The notes under the pieces are model-generated. The model was given only the letters and a program-made list of their open reading frames with translations. It did no database searches and had not been told where the DNA came from. Below, in pieces: positions 1 through 10,061 of a DNA stretch of 64,000 nt. Every line of letters starts with the position of its first letter. The stretch's first letter is position 1. A program made the translations under genes and the position numbers. This DNA is from CAJQPP01 sp963793465. GTDB lineage: Bacteria; Planctomycetota; Planctomycetia; Pirellulales; Pirellulaceae. The stretch lies in contig CAWCAJ010000007.1 of the NCBI GenBank assembly GCA_963793465.1, positions 124,001-188,000 of the forward strand, read 5' to 3'.

Positions 1-96
1 GACATCCTGCAGCCCTACATCCAAAAGGGCACACGTCCCGGCCCGGATAACTTCAACGGCAGCGTTGCCGAAAATCAGGGCGATTCCGAGAAATAA
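1..96 (+). CDS. C-terminal tail of an upstream protein, possibly an RNA polymerase sigma factor (partial)
   Basis: The open frame enters from the left edge and ends at TAA 94-96, giving 31 residues that start DILQPYIQKG and end in a polar tail. The next gene starts one base after the stop, so the two are translationally coupled. Because the next gene looks like an anti-sigma factor, and sigma/anti-sigma pairs are normally coupled this way, I infer that this is the end of an ECF sigma factor. The tail alone does not prove it. Confidence 0.45.
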   Translation, partial: DILQPYIQKGTRPGPDNFNGSVAENQGDSEK

Positions 97-97
97 T

Positions 98-1534
98 ATG
101 AACCCCAACCAATCTGTTCCCGAGAATTCCGCGCTGGGCGAATCGGCCGCGGGGGCCCATCAGCCGCCCGTCGATCCCCAGGACCAACTGCTGGTGGCTT
201 ATCTGGATGGAGAGTTGTCGGAGATGGAGACCGCCGACCTGGAAGCCAGGCTGGCCGAAGACACCGTCCTCCGCGGCCGTCTGCATGACTTGCAGGCGAC
301 CTGGGATCTGCTGGACGAATTACCTCGCACGGAAACCGACCGCTCCTTTTTGAAGAGCACCATTGAAATGGTGGTCATGTCCGCCAACCGCAAAAAGGCC
401 AAATGGCATCGCTGGCCATTGCGGATCTCGGCTTTGCTGGCGGCCTTTGTGCTGACCTGCTGGCTGGCCTTTCAATACGCCCGTTCCCTGCAAACCCAGC
501 CCTATCAGCAGTTCGTCAGGGATCTCAGTTTTCTGGAAAACGTCGACATGTACGACCAGATCCAGGATGTGGCTTTTTTGGAGGCCCTGCGTGATCAAGG
601 TGTGTTCTCAGACTCGGTGGCGGAAACCGATGTCAGTTATTTGCAATTACCCAACCAGCAAAGATTGGAGTCCATGGACGATTCGGCCCTGACTCGATTG
701 AAACAAAGTCAGCGGGCCTTTCGGCAGAGTCCCCCCGAGAACCAGAGACTGTTGCGGAACATTCACGATGAGATTTTCCAGCGACCCGATCGAGACCAGC
801 TGGTGGCCACATTGCAGGCCTATTCGCAATGGCTGCAGACGCTTTCCACAGCCAAATATCAGTTCGCCGATCTGCCCATTTCCGACCGGGTGCAACGCGT
901 CATCCAGATGCGAAACCAGCAAGTCCTTGACTATTTCGGACGGGTGGGCGAAACCAGTTTGCCTTCGGGCGACGTTGAAGAATTCCTGCAGTGGCTGAAA
1001 CAGTTTATCGAATCCAATAAACAACGGACGGTGGAGCGGATCAATGACCATCTTTCCCGCAACTCGTCCCGCAGCAATCGCCGGCGACCGGATTTCACCG
1101 AGATTCGAGCCGACCGGGTTTTTGCTTTGCTGTGGGGGATGGATGAGAAATCGGCCTTGGATCTGATCCAGCCTGCCGATGTTTCGAATCTGCAGCAATC
1201 GTTGTCCGAACGCACGGCCGCTACGCTCACACCGCTTTCCTTGCAGGACCAAAAGAAATTGGTCGGCGTCTGGCTGAACACGGCAATCGAATCCATGCGT
1301 AATGTCCCGGAAGAAAAACTCTGGGCCTTCTATAAGGACATGCCCGCGGAAGACAAGGAGCAATGGGAGGGATTGCCTCCTCGCGAAATGCGAGATGCCA
1401 TTCGCAGTATGTACCACGCCAAGAATCGACCCGATGAGGACGAGGTTTGGCACCTGTTCTGGGAACGCCCCGGCACGCGTGGTGGTCCCGGGCGTCGCAG
1501 CGGGCAACGTCGACCGGTCAATCCCCGTGACTGA
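98..1534 (+). CDS. Membrane-anchored anti-sigma-factor-like protein
   Basis: 478 residues from ATG 98, one base after the upstream stop; this start is preferred to an in-frame upstream start because it follows that stop directly. Residues about 35-75 carry the YLDGELSEMETADLE segment typical of anti-sigma N-termini, but the usual zinc ligands (H..C..C) are absent. A single transmembrane helix lies near residues 107-131, followed by about 340 mostly helical residues with no family I recognise and a basic, arginine-rich tail. The likely role is to hold the upstream sigma factor at the membrane and release it on an envelope signal. The fold and role are inferred from the N-terminus and position. 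Confidence 0.6.
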   Translation: MNPNQSVPENSALGESAAGAHQPPVDPQDQLLVAYLDGELSEMETADLEARLAEDTVLRGRLHDLQATWDLLDELPRTETDRSFLKSTIEMVVMSANRKKAKWHRWPLRISALLAAFVLTCWLAFQYARSLQTQPYQQFVRDLSFLENVDMYDQIQDVAFLEALRDQGVFSDSVAETDVSYLQLPNQQRLESMDDSALTRLKQSQRAFRQSPPENQRLLRNIHDEIFQRPDRDQLVATLQAYSQWLQTLSTAKYQFADLPISDRVQRVIQMRNQQVLDYFGRVGETSLPSGDVEEFLQWLKQFIESNKQRTVERINDHLSRNSSRSNRRRPDFTEIRADRVFALLWGMDEKSALDLIQPADVSNLQQSLSERTAATLTPLSLQDQKKLVGVWLNTAIESMRNVPEEKLWAFYKDMPAEDKEQWEGLPPREMRDAIRSMYHAKNRPDEDEVWHLFWERPGTRGGPGRRSGQRRPVNPRD

Positions 1535-1619
1535 CCGCCTGGGGGGACCCTGGGCAGGCTTGGCCGGTCGCACCAAAAACGCGGTGTTTGCCGGTTTACC
1601 GTCTGGAAGTGCGGTTTCT

Positions 1620-1651
1620 GGAACTTCTCGACCTGGGAATTCGTCTATAAT
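1620..1651 (+). promoter_or_regulatory. Candidate ECF-type promoter upstream of the DUF4175-like gene
   Basis: GGAACTT (1620-1626) is separated by 16 bases from GTCTATAA (1643-1650), which resembles sigma-E/ECF promoters. An overlapping TATAAT lies at 1646-1651. An ECF promoter would fit the anti-sigma-like gene upstream, but the match is by eye only. Confidence 0.3.
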
Positions 1652-1667
1652 TAGAGCTCCCTGCTCG

Positions 1668-1704
1668 ATGAACCCCAATGAACCCCAATGAACCCCAATG
1701 AACC
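1668..1704. repeat. 10-bp tandem repeat (AACCCCAATG, about 3.5 copies)
   Basis: The unit AACCCCAATG repeats perfectly at 1671-1680, 1681-1690 and 1691-1700, with partial units on either side. It lies in the 307-bp gap between the anti-sigma-like gene and the DUF4175-like gene, where no coding region was found. Confidence 0.85.
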
Positions 1705-1789
1705 CCTAGGCACCCATGTTAAGCCCCATCGGTCTTCGCTCCGCCACTGGACTGCGTTGACTCTGGTGACTCCTCTACTTCGTCATTCT

Positions 1790-1818
1790 CCGTTTTTTCC
1801 GTTTTTTCCGTTTTTTCC
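1790..1818. repeat. 9-bp tandem repeat (CCGTTTTTT, three copies) in the leader
   Basis: Three copies of CCGTTTTTT run from 1790 to 1816, ending about 25 bases before the start codon at 1842. This would place U-tracts in the mRNA leader, just ahead of the AGGGAG ribosome binding site. Confidence 0.8.
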
Positions 1819-1841
1819 CCGTCTTCTCCGTAGGGAGATCC

Positions 1842-4800
1842 ATGTCGCAAACGACTCTCACTGATCGTAACAGTCAACTGGATCAGTATCTGCAGAAACA
1901 GATGCGGAAAACCGGTAATCAGGTTCGGCTGGTGGATCTGTTTACCTGTTGCATGAAGTTGTTTGCCGGTGTGCTGGGGGGGCTGTTTTTATTGGCGATC
2001 GTGGACGGCTGGGTGGTGGAATTGAGTGGCTGGGCGCGGTGGCTGTCGTTACTGGTCATCCTGGGTGGGGCCCTGACCTACACCCTGTTGGCGATCGTTC
2101 CCCTGCTGATTCGCCGAATCAACCCGATTTATGCGGCGCAGGTGATTGAAGCTTCGCAGCCCAACATGAAGAACAGCCTGATCAATTATCTGTTACTTCG
2201 CAGTCAGCCGGAAAAGGTCTCACGGCGGGTGGTCGAGATCGTGGGGTCGCGAGCCGCCAACGATATCTCGGGGGTTCCGGTCGAAAACACGGTGGATAAG
2301 AGCCATACGATCCGCGCGGCCCTGATCCTGACCACTCTGGTGGTTTCCCTGGGCGCCTACAAGGTGTTCTCACCCAAGGATCCATTCCAGAGTTTTGCCC
2401 GAATCTTGGCACCCGCCTCCGACATCACCAAGCCAGCCCGTGTCAGCATCGACCAGGTCGAGCCCGGAAACACCGAGGTCTTTTTCGGGCAAGACGTGGA
2501 AGTGTCCGCGTTTATCAATGGCGTCTTTGATCCGGCAACCGCGGAAGTCGTGTTTTCCACGCTGGACGGTCAAATCGTGGATGGCACGATTGCCATGCAA
2601 CCCGGGCCCCGCGACCGCTTCACGGCCAAGTTGCAAACAGGGGATCGCGGGATCGAGCAATCGCTTCGCTACAGGGTGATGGCCGGAGACGGTGTTTCCA
2701 ATGAATACACCGTCAATCTGACCTCGTCACCCATCCTGACGGTCGATTCCATCCAGTACCGGCCTCCCCAATACATGCAGCTGGAAGAGTACACGGACCA
2801 AGGCGTCACCACGATCAAACACTACGAGGGCACCAGTGTGACCTTGGATGCGGTTTCCAATACGGACATCAAAAGCTGCTACCTGCAGTTGCTCCGCGAG
2901 GAAGGCAGTAAGCTGCAGCAGGTCAACACCGTTTCCATGGAGAAATTGGATGCACGCCACGCTCGTTGCGAGTTTCGTTTGCAACTGAATGCCGCCCGAA
3001 ATGGTCAACGCTATACGCATTACCAGCTGCATCTGATCACCGAGGACGGTGGGCGTAGCCGTCCCCTGGCCGCCAATCGCATCATCGTCAATCCCGATAT
3101 GGCCCCCGAGATTCAGGTCGTCAATCCGCCCGAGGTGGATTTGGAGGTGCCCGCCAATTCACGGTTGCGGTTCCAGATCAGGGCCAACGATGTGGATTTC
3201 AAGCTCTCAGGCGTTTCCGTTGCCGTGGAGCACGCCAGCCGACGTGTGGTGCAGGAAGATCTGAAGATCGGTCAGCAGAACATGGCCCAGGGCGTGGATC
3301 TGGACTGGGAATTCTGGCCCAAAAAATCCCTGCTGCAAGCCGGAGATTCGGTCGAAGTGCAGTTCGCTGCCTTCGATAACCGCGAAGCGGAACCGGGAAA
3401 GCTGGAACCGAACATGACCCTGTCGCCACGCTTCCAGGTAAAGATTACAGAACCGGTGGACAACCCTCCCCCCGAGGATGCCGATTCCCAGGATCAGCAG
3501 ACCGGCAATCCCGACCCACAGACTCCTGCAGATGTCTCCCCCCAGGACGGCCAGTCCAACCAGGGGGCTGAAAGCGGCGAGGGGGCGGGACAGGCAGGTG
3601 AATCCGGCCAGTCCAGTAACAGCGGGGACGCCAGCCAGCCAAACGGACAGGGCCAGGACTCACAATCCGGAGAGGGGCAACCCGGCCAAGAGTCCGGGCA
3701 GGGCCAAGAGTCCGGGCAAGGCCAAGAGTCCGGGCAGGGAGAGTCGAGTGGATCATCGGACACAGCTTCCGGGCAGCAGGACAGTCAAAGTCAATCCTCG
3801 GCCGGCGGAGAGGGCTCTCGGCAGGATCCGTCGGCAACCGGGGAGTCCACACCAGGTGGCGGTCAGGAATCCAGCCAGTCGAGTAATTCTTCCCAAGAAC
3901 AAGCCGGTAACCAACAGCCAGCCGGTAACGACGATGGTGGCAGTGATTCCGCTTCCTCCGGTCAGTCGGAAGGCCAGTCCGGATCGACTCCAGGCAACCC
4001 TGGCTCAAGCGGCCAATCCACGCCCGATCAACCGTTGGGTCAGGATGCGCATGACAGCGAAATTTTTGAAGAGATCATGAAACACCGCCAGGAGCGGGGG
4101 CAACCGAATTCAGGTGCTCAAGGTGCTCAAGGTGCTCAAGGGGCCAGCAGTCCGGAACAGGACGCCGCCGGCCAGCAAAACGCGAGTCCGGGACAACCAC
4201 AGAACTCGGAGTCCCAGGCTGCCAACCCGTCCTCCGAAAACGCCACGCAACCCCCGGGGGCTCCCGACAACCCTGCCAATCCGGAGGGGGCATCCGGTAG
4301 CGGTTCGCAGCAGGACGCCAATCGATCCGACCCACAGGAGCCTGGCCAAACCGGCGAAACACCCGGACAGTCCCAAGCTGCGGGCGAGTCGCCCCGCACA
4401 GATGATCAAGGGCTGGATCAAAAAGGCCAGAGTGACGCGCAATCGAAAAACGAGGGTCAATCCGAACAGGAAGCCGGACAGTCGGGTCAGTCTCAACAGG
4501 AACAAAATAGCCAGGCTGGCCAGGAAGCCGGTGAGCAATCATCCGGGGGTGGCGACTCATCGCCGCAACAGGAGCAAGACCGGGAGCAACAGCAGGAATC
4601 GTCCTCGCAACCGCAAGGCGGGGGCGAAAGCCAACCCCAGGAGCAACAACAAACATCGGGAGCCGGGGGGAATCAGGACCAGCAGACGGGCAGTGGCGGT
4701 GGTGACCAGCAGACCAGTGGTAGCCCCCAGGGCCAACAGGGACAACAAGGCGAGCCATCCGGTGACTCCAGCAGCGGTGATTCCAAGGGTCAGCCGCAGG

Positions 4801-5733
4801 GAGCAGGGGGCGAGTCGGCCGCGGGCTCCGATGGACAGTCGTCGGCTGGCCAGTCCTCGGAACCGTGCAGCGGACAACAAATCTGCCAGCGAAGACGCAT
4901 CCTCTTCCACGGATTCCAAAACGGGCCAATCCAGTGCGGGACAGTCGGGCGAAAGCCCATCTCCCGACCCACCCGGTTCCGCCGACGAATCCGCGGGCCG
5001 GTCCGATCCATCGCAGCCGCAATCCCAGGCTCCGGGCGAACCGCAGTCGGGTCAGAGTCAGGAATCCGGGCAAAGCGGCGAGTCGCCGGCGGCGGAGAAT
5101 CCGAGTGGTTCCGGCGGCAACCAGCCGGCGTCCGAGGGAGCCTCGTCGGCAACGGGACAGCAGGGTCAACCATCCAATTCCGGTGGCGACCAGGGATCGC
5201 CCGATGGTAGCCAGCCATCCCAGGATCAGAATGCCGGATCCAACCCCGGGGCGGGTGCCTCGTCCAGTCAGGCATCCAGTTCGTCCGCTGGATCCCAGGC
5301 GTCTGCGGACGGCCCGGGCACGCAGGCCGATGAAGCCAATCTGGAATACACTCGCCAGGCAACCGATATGGCCCTGGAGTATCTGGAAAATCAACAAATC
5401 GAACCGGATCCCAAGTTGCTGGAACGACTCAATTGGACCGAAGATGACCTCCGCGATTTTGTGAAACGCTGGAAAGAACTCAAGCAACAGGCGCAGTCCG
5501 GGGATGCCAACAAGCAACAGGAATGGGAGCGGGCCTTGCAGAGCCTGGGGTTAGGGGCCGGAGATTCCTCCACCCAACGCTACGAGGGCCCCTCGGACAA
5601 ACAGCAAGGCTACCGGGAAGATGGCCGCGTGGACGCGCCTCCCCCGGAATTTGCTGACCGCTACCGCGCCTTCTCGCGTAAACGCAATGCGGCCCGCGAC
5701 GATCGCCGTGACAATCCCCGCAACGATCGTTAA
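1842..5733 (+). pseudogene. DUF4175-like membrane protein with a huge Q/G/S-rich region, interrupted by a +1 frameshift
   Basis: The ATG at 1842 follows an AGGGAG site. Three hydrophobic segments lie at residues about 35-58, 65-90 and 157-174. Beta-rich extracytoplasmic domains follow to about residue 530, then roughly 600 residues of glutamine, glycine, serine and glutamate repeats. Near 4860-4870 the frame carrying this composition switches by +1. The original frame then gives arginine-rich, unlike sequence and stops at 5210. The new frame continues in character to TAA 5731-5733 and ends in a charged helical domain (LEYLENQQIEPDPKLLERLN). Removing one base near 4866 restores a protein of about 1296 residues. 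The family (DUF4175, often next to MoxR/DUF58-type genes in planctomycetes) is assigned from memory. An assembly error and a real mutation cannot be told apart here. Confidence 0.6.
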
Positions 5734-6064
5734 CACCCGGCGTGCGGAGGGGCCGGGGCGCTGGGAAGCCCGGTCTTCACCTACCCCCGGGGGACCGTTC
5801 GGGTTACCCTGACGCTACCGGATGCATCGCCGGTTTCGCGAGCGTGGCCTCATTTCCGCGATCCAGGGGGCCAAATCACGTGGGGCCGAGACGAATCCCG
5901 CTGTTGCGGGGTAGCCGCATCTTGAGTCATTCGCTTCCGCTTCATTATCATTAGGGCCCCGTCTTCGAGTCGCAGCTGCCCTGTCGGCAGGAATCCCTCC
6001 CGCGGATTCCCTTGGCCGGTCCTGTTTTCTTTTCCATCCCCTTCATGCCAAGCCCGCTAATCCC
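5734..6064. other. Intergenic region, nothing recognised
   Basis: 331 GC-rich bases between the DUF4175-like gene and the ABC ATPase. I see no coding region or clear hairpin with a T-run. A leader or promoter for the ABC exporter genes is expected here but cannot be placed. Confidence 0.5.
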
Positions 6065-6943
6065 ATGACCACCGAGAGCTCATTCCCCGCGTCCTCAACT
6101 TCGTCGCGAGAAGACGCCCAGCCACCTCGCCCCCCCATGATTGAGGCCGACCGACTGTCGAAGTTCTACGGAATTTTTGCGGCGACCCGGGATGTCTCCT
6201 TCAAGGTCTATCGGGGGGAAGTGGTGGCCTTTCTGGGCCCCAATGGCGCCGGCAAAAGCACGACCATGAAAATGTTGACGGGCTACCTGGCACCTTCGGA
6301 AGGTGTGGCACGGATCGCCGGTTACAACATGAACGAGGATCGCGTGACGGGCTCGCAGCATCTGGGCTACCTTCCCGAAAAGGGGCCTCTGTATCCCGAG
6401 ATGACTCCCTACAGTCTGCTGGATTTTTTCGCCGAAGCACGGGGCATGAGCAAGAAAATCAAAAAGGACCGGATTGCCAAGGCCGTGGAACTCTGCAGTC
6501 TCAGCAGCGTCATCTACAAACCCATCAGTAAACTCAGCAAGGGGTTCCGCCAACGCGTGGGCATGGCCCAGTCGCTGATCCACGAGCCAGAAGTGCTGAT
6601 CATGGATGAACCGACCAGCGGGCTGGACCCCAACCAGATCCAGGGGGTCCGGGAAACGATGCGTAAACTGGGTGAAACCAAGACCATTCTGCTGTCCACG
6701 CACATTTTGCAGGAAGTGCAGGCCATGGCCTCCCGCGTCATCCTGATCAATGAAGGACGGCTGGTGTACGACGGTCCCCTCTCCGAAATGGACCCCACCC
6801 ACAAGGGGCTCGACAAGGTGTTTGCGGACATGACGGGCCACGGTGAGAGCGCCGAACATGTGGCCACCGTTAGGGACGGCTCCGACAGCGACACGGCCGG
6901 CGAAGCCGGTTCGCCATCGGTTGCCTCGTCACCCGAAAAATAG
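6065..6943 (+). CDS. ABC transporter ATP-binding protein, GldA-like
   Basis: 292 residues. It energises an ABC-2 type exporter. The Walker A motif GPNGAGKST is at residues 58-66, the signature LSKGF at 157-161, and Walker B VLIMDEP at about 178-183 followed by the D-loop SGLD; an H-loop histidine sits in LLSTHIL. A Ser/Pro-rich 25-residue N-terminus precedes the domain and an acidic tail of about 30 residues follows it. The next gene, 81 bases downstream on the same strand, encodes the matching permease, and a DUF4340 protein comes after that. This set resembles the GldA/GldF/GldG gliding and export ABC systems. The substrate is unknown. Confidence 0.9.
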   Translation: MTTESSFPASSTSSREDAQPPRPPMIEADRLSKFYGIFAATRDVSFKVYRGEVVAFLGPNGAGKSTTMKMLTGYLAPSEGVARIAGYNMNEDRVTGSQHLGYLPEKGPLYPEMTPYSLLDFFAEARGMSKKIKKDRIAKAVELCSLSSVIYKPISKLSKGFRQRVGMAQSLIHEPEVLIMDEPTSGLDPNQIQGVRETMRKLGETKTILLSTHILQEVQAMASRVILINEGRLVYDGPLSEMDPTHKGLDKVFADMTGHGESAEHVATVRDGSDSDTAGEAGSPSVASSPEK

Positions 6944-7024
6944 CAACCGAATATCATTTTCCCAGTCGTCCGGATTATCAACTCACATCGTCACCTCACA
7001 ACGTGAAGGCACCGAAACGGACCC

Positions 7025-9997
7025 ATGAATCTACCGATAGTCGAATTTTGTTTTATGGTCGGCGTGGATATCCTGTTCCTCGGCGCCCTGCTACTGCTGA
7101 TGTTGCCTTTTGGTATCTGGCGGCAGGCCGCCTTTGCGGTCATGAAACGCAATTTCGTGGGCTACTTCAGCAATCCCACCGGCTACGTTTTTCTCTGTCT
7201 GTTCGTGTTGCTGACTTCCTTCGCAGCCTTCTGGCCGCACGAGTTCTTTACCACGAACCTGGCGAACTTCGACCAGTTGAACAAATTTTTGCCCTACATC
7301 ATGCTGATCTTTATTCCGGCCATCACGATGAGCATCTGGTCGGAGGAACGGCGGCAGGGTACCGACGAGTTATTGCTCACTCTGCCGGCTCACGACTTCG
7401 ATATCGTGATCGGCAAGTACTTTGCGGCGGTCCTGGTGTTTACGGTTTCCCTGCTGTTTTCGCAATTGTCCAACTACGCCGTTTTGATCTCCATGACCGG
7501 CGGTGACCTGGACAGCGGCTTGCTGTTTTCAACGTACCTGGGGTACTGGTTCGTTGGCATTGCCATGCTGTCGATCGGCATGGTGGCGTCGTTTCTGACC
7601 AACAACTTGACGGTAGGCTTTATTTTTGGCGTGGTGTTCAATGCTCCGCTGGCCTTCTTCTCCAATGCCGATGTGATCATTTCGGACAACGAGACGGTCA
7701 GTCGGCTGTTCGAATGGTCGCTGTTGCAACGCTTTGATCCGTTCGGTCGCGGTCTGATCAGTTTGCCTTCCATCTGCTATTTCCTGGGAATTGCCGTAAT
7801 TGGGATTTATCTCAGTCTGGTGCTGATCGGCCGCCGGCATTGGCAAGGCGGCAAGCATGGCACATCCCTGTTAAGCCATTTCATGATGAGAACCGTATTT
7901 CTGGTGATCGCCATCGTGGGGCTGGTGCTGGTTGCCCAATACAGCCCAGCCAATCGCTTGCGTCTGGATGTCTCGCGAAACAAGATTAGCACCTTGACCG
8001 ACAGCACGCGGCAGATCCTGAATGAACTGGATCAGGTAACCGCCGACGGGACCCCTCAGGAGCCCGTGATCATTGATGCCTACGTTGGCTCCAGCATTCC
8101 TTCCGATTTTGTGCAAACCAAGTATGACCTCGTCAACCTGTTGCGGGAATTCGATGTCATGGGTGGTAACCGGGTGCGGGTCAATCTGCATACCAATGTG
8201 GAACCGTTCAGTCAGGAGGCCATCCTGGCCGAAAAACGATTTGGCATCCGACCCGTTCCCTACGTGTCCGAATCCCGCGGTGCCGTGCGTCGCGAGCAAG
8301 TCATTCTGGGGGCAGCCTTCACCTGCGGTCTGGATCGCGAGGTGATTGAGTTTTTCCCCTATGGCACGCAGGTAGAGTATGAGTTGATTCGTTCGATCAA
8401 CACCGTGGCACAGGATCAACGGGCCCGAATTGGTATTGTGGAAACCGACGTGCTGGCTGCCGGTGGCCTGTATCAAATCGGGGGCCGTCGGTTCTCGGTA
8501 CCCGCCATGGGGATCGTCGCGGAATTGGAGAAACAGTACGAAGTGGAATCCGTGGCGTTGGGCGAACCTTTTCAGGTCTGGGCGGAAACCGAAAACGATA
8601 CCAGCCTGGAAGCGGCGACTTCAGGCAACCTGTCCGGAAAGCGTTTTCGTTACGATGTGTTGATCGTGATCCAGCCTTCCAAGATGTCACCCGCGGAACT
8701 GGAAAACCTGATTGCCGCCATCCGCGACGGTCAACCTACCATCATTTTTGAAGATCCCTTTCCCAGGCAACCTTCCATCGCCGCCGGACAGGACAAACCG
8801 GCCCGCATCCCCTTCACCGTGCAACCACGGGATCCCAATTTCCCCCGCGGTGGCAGTACCGAGTCCTGCCGCATCACCGACCTGTGGTCGGCCCTGGGAT
8901 TGGTCATGTCGGGAGTATCCAATGAAGGAAGGTTTTTCCCCAATATCGTCTGGCAAAAGTACAACCCCTATCGTCGCGATGCTTCCCTGGATGAACCTGA
9001 AAAACTGATCATCGACAACCGCAACCCGATGGCAGGCGGCGCCCAAATCGATACCAATCATCCCGCTACGGCGGGTATCGAAGAGCTCCGGTTTGACAAT
9101 GTCGGTTACTTTGGCGTACGGCCTGACATTGGCAAGTTGGGTTTGAAAGTCTACCCCCTGGTGGTGGCCGGAGCGGCAGGGCAAATACCCTTTCTTCGCT
9201 ACGTGCAGGCTCTCAGTGGCGGCAGCGGAGCCATGCAGCTGTTGGATCGAGCTCGCGGCAGTGAGCAAAAAGATGATTCTTTCATTCTGGCTGCCTGGAT
9301 CTCGTCACGCGAGGCACCCGAGGACGTGATCCCCGGCGATGTGAATTGTTATTACGTGGCCGATGTCGACGTGTTGAGCGACGAAATGATCCGGACACGC
9401 AATTCCCCACGCCGCGGCGGCATTGAATACCGGTTTCAGAATATCCCCTTCGTTTTGAATCTCGTGGATTCCATGACGTCCCAATCCCGTTACATCCCCA
9501 TCCGCGATCGCCAGCAACGCTATGTCACTTTGCGGGTCGTGGAAAACACGATTCGCGAAGCCACGGAAGAAGTGGACAGTCAGTTGCAGGACTACGAAAA
9601 AACCTACGATCAACGCATGTCCTCAGAACGTCAGAAGTCGCAGAGCCAGGTAGACGATCTGCAGAAAGACGTGCAACGCATGATGGAACAACAACGTGAA
9701 GGTCTGGAGATCGACGAGAAAGCATTGCAGGCCAAGCAGGCTTACCTGCAACAGGTCGTGGAGGGCGAGAATGCCCGTCTCGGCAGGTTGGAACAGGAAA
9801 TGCAAAATGAGCGGAACGAGATCATTCGCTCGAAAAGTCTGGAGTCCGAGTTGAAGATCCAGGAAATTCAACGCAAATACAAACTGGCCGCCGTGTTGAT
9901 TCCACCGATCCCCCCCCTGTTGCTGGGGTTGTTTGTATTTACCCGCCGACGTTTGCGGGAACGGGAAGGTATTTCCAAGGCGCGGCGTCTCAGATAG
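7025..9997 (+). CDS. Fused ABC-2 permease and GldG-type auxiliary protein
   Basis: 990 residues. The N-terminal part (residues about 10-290) has at least six hydrophobic segments and the NFVGYFSNPTGYVF motif of GldF-type permeases. Another membrane helix (near residues 282-305) leads into a large extracytoplasmic region with the GldG/ABC_transp_aux layout (LRLDVSRNKISTLT, then VIIDAYVGSSIP). Residues about 843-955 form a long coiled coil, followed by a C-terminal membrane helix and an arginine-rich end. GldF and GldG are separate proteins in Bacteroidetes, so this is a fusion. The start at 7025 keeps an extra N-terminal helix; a later start at 7141 would remove it. Confidence 0.82.
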   Translation: MNLPIVEFCFMVGVDILFLGALLLLMLPFGIWRQAAFAVMKRNFVGYFSNPTGYVFLCLFVLLTSFAAFWPHEFFTTNLANFDQLNKFLPYIMLIFIPAITMSIWSEERRQGTDELLLTLPAHDFDIVIGKYFAAVLVFTVSLLFSQLSNYAVLISMTGGDLDSGLLFSTYLGYWFVGIAMLSIGMVASFLTNNLTVGFIFGVVFNAPLAFFSNADVIISDNETVSRLFEWSLLQRFDPFGRGLISLPSICYFLGIAVIGIYLSLVLIGRRHWQGGKHGTSLLSHFMMRTVFLVIAIVGLVLVAQYSPANRLRLDVSRNKISTLTDSTRQILNELDQVTADGTPQEPVIIDAYVGSSIPSDFVQTKYDLVNLLREFDVMGGNRVRVNLHTNVEPFSQEAILAEKRFGIRPVPYVSESRGAVRREQVILGAAFTCGLDREVIEFFPYGTQVEYELIRSINTVAQDQRARIGIVETDVLAAGGLYQIGGRRFSVPAMGIVAELEKQYEVESVALGEPFQVWAETENDTSLEAATSGNLSGKRFRYDVLIVIQPSKMSPAELENLIAAIRDGQPTIIFEDPFPRQPSIAAGQDKPARIPFTVQPRDPNFPRGGSTESCRITDLWSALGLVMSGVSNEGRFFPNIVWQKYNPYRRDASLDEPEKLIIDNRNPMAGGAQIDTNHPATAGIEELRFDNVGYFGVRPDIGKLGLKVYPLVVAGAAGQIPFLRYVQALSGGSGAMQLLDRARGSEQKDDSFILAAWISSREAPEDVIPGDVNCYYVADVDVLSDEMIRTRNSPRRGGIEYRFQNIPFVLNLVDSMTSQSRYIPIRDRQQRYVTLRVVENTIREATEEVDSQLQDYEKTYDQRMSSERQKSQSQVDDLQKDVQRMMEQQREGLEIDEKALQAKQAYLQQVVEGENARLGRLEQEMQNERNEIIRSKSLESELKIQEIQRKYKLAAVLIPPIPPLLLGLFVFTRRRLREREGISKARRLR

Positions 9998-10001
9998 CTG
10001 G

Positions 10002-10036
10002 CTGTTCGCATATCCCTGTTCGCATATCCCTGTTCG
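10002..10036. repeat. 14-bp tandem repeat (CTGTTCGCATATCC, 2.5 copies)
   Basis: Copies at 10002-10015 and 10016-10029 are perfect and a 7-base partial follows. The repeat fills most of the 64-bp gap between the permease fusion and the DUF4340 gene. Confidence 0.8.
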
Positions 10037-10061
10037 TTTGTTCGGAAAAAGGTGAAGACCT

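Noticed and set aside
4846..4880. Programmed +1 frameshift in the DUF4175-like gene
   Set aside because: No slippery codon, in-frame stop or stimulatory structure is seen at the site, so an indel is the simpler reading.
4075..5517. Long antisense open frame opposite the Q/G/S-rich region
   Set aside because: It is arginine/leucine-rich shadow sequence produced by the repeat composition, with no domain or ribosome binding site.
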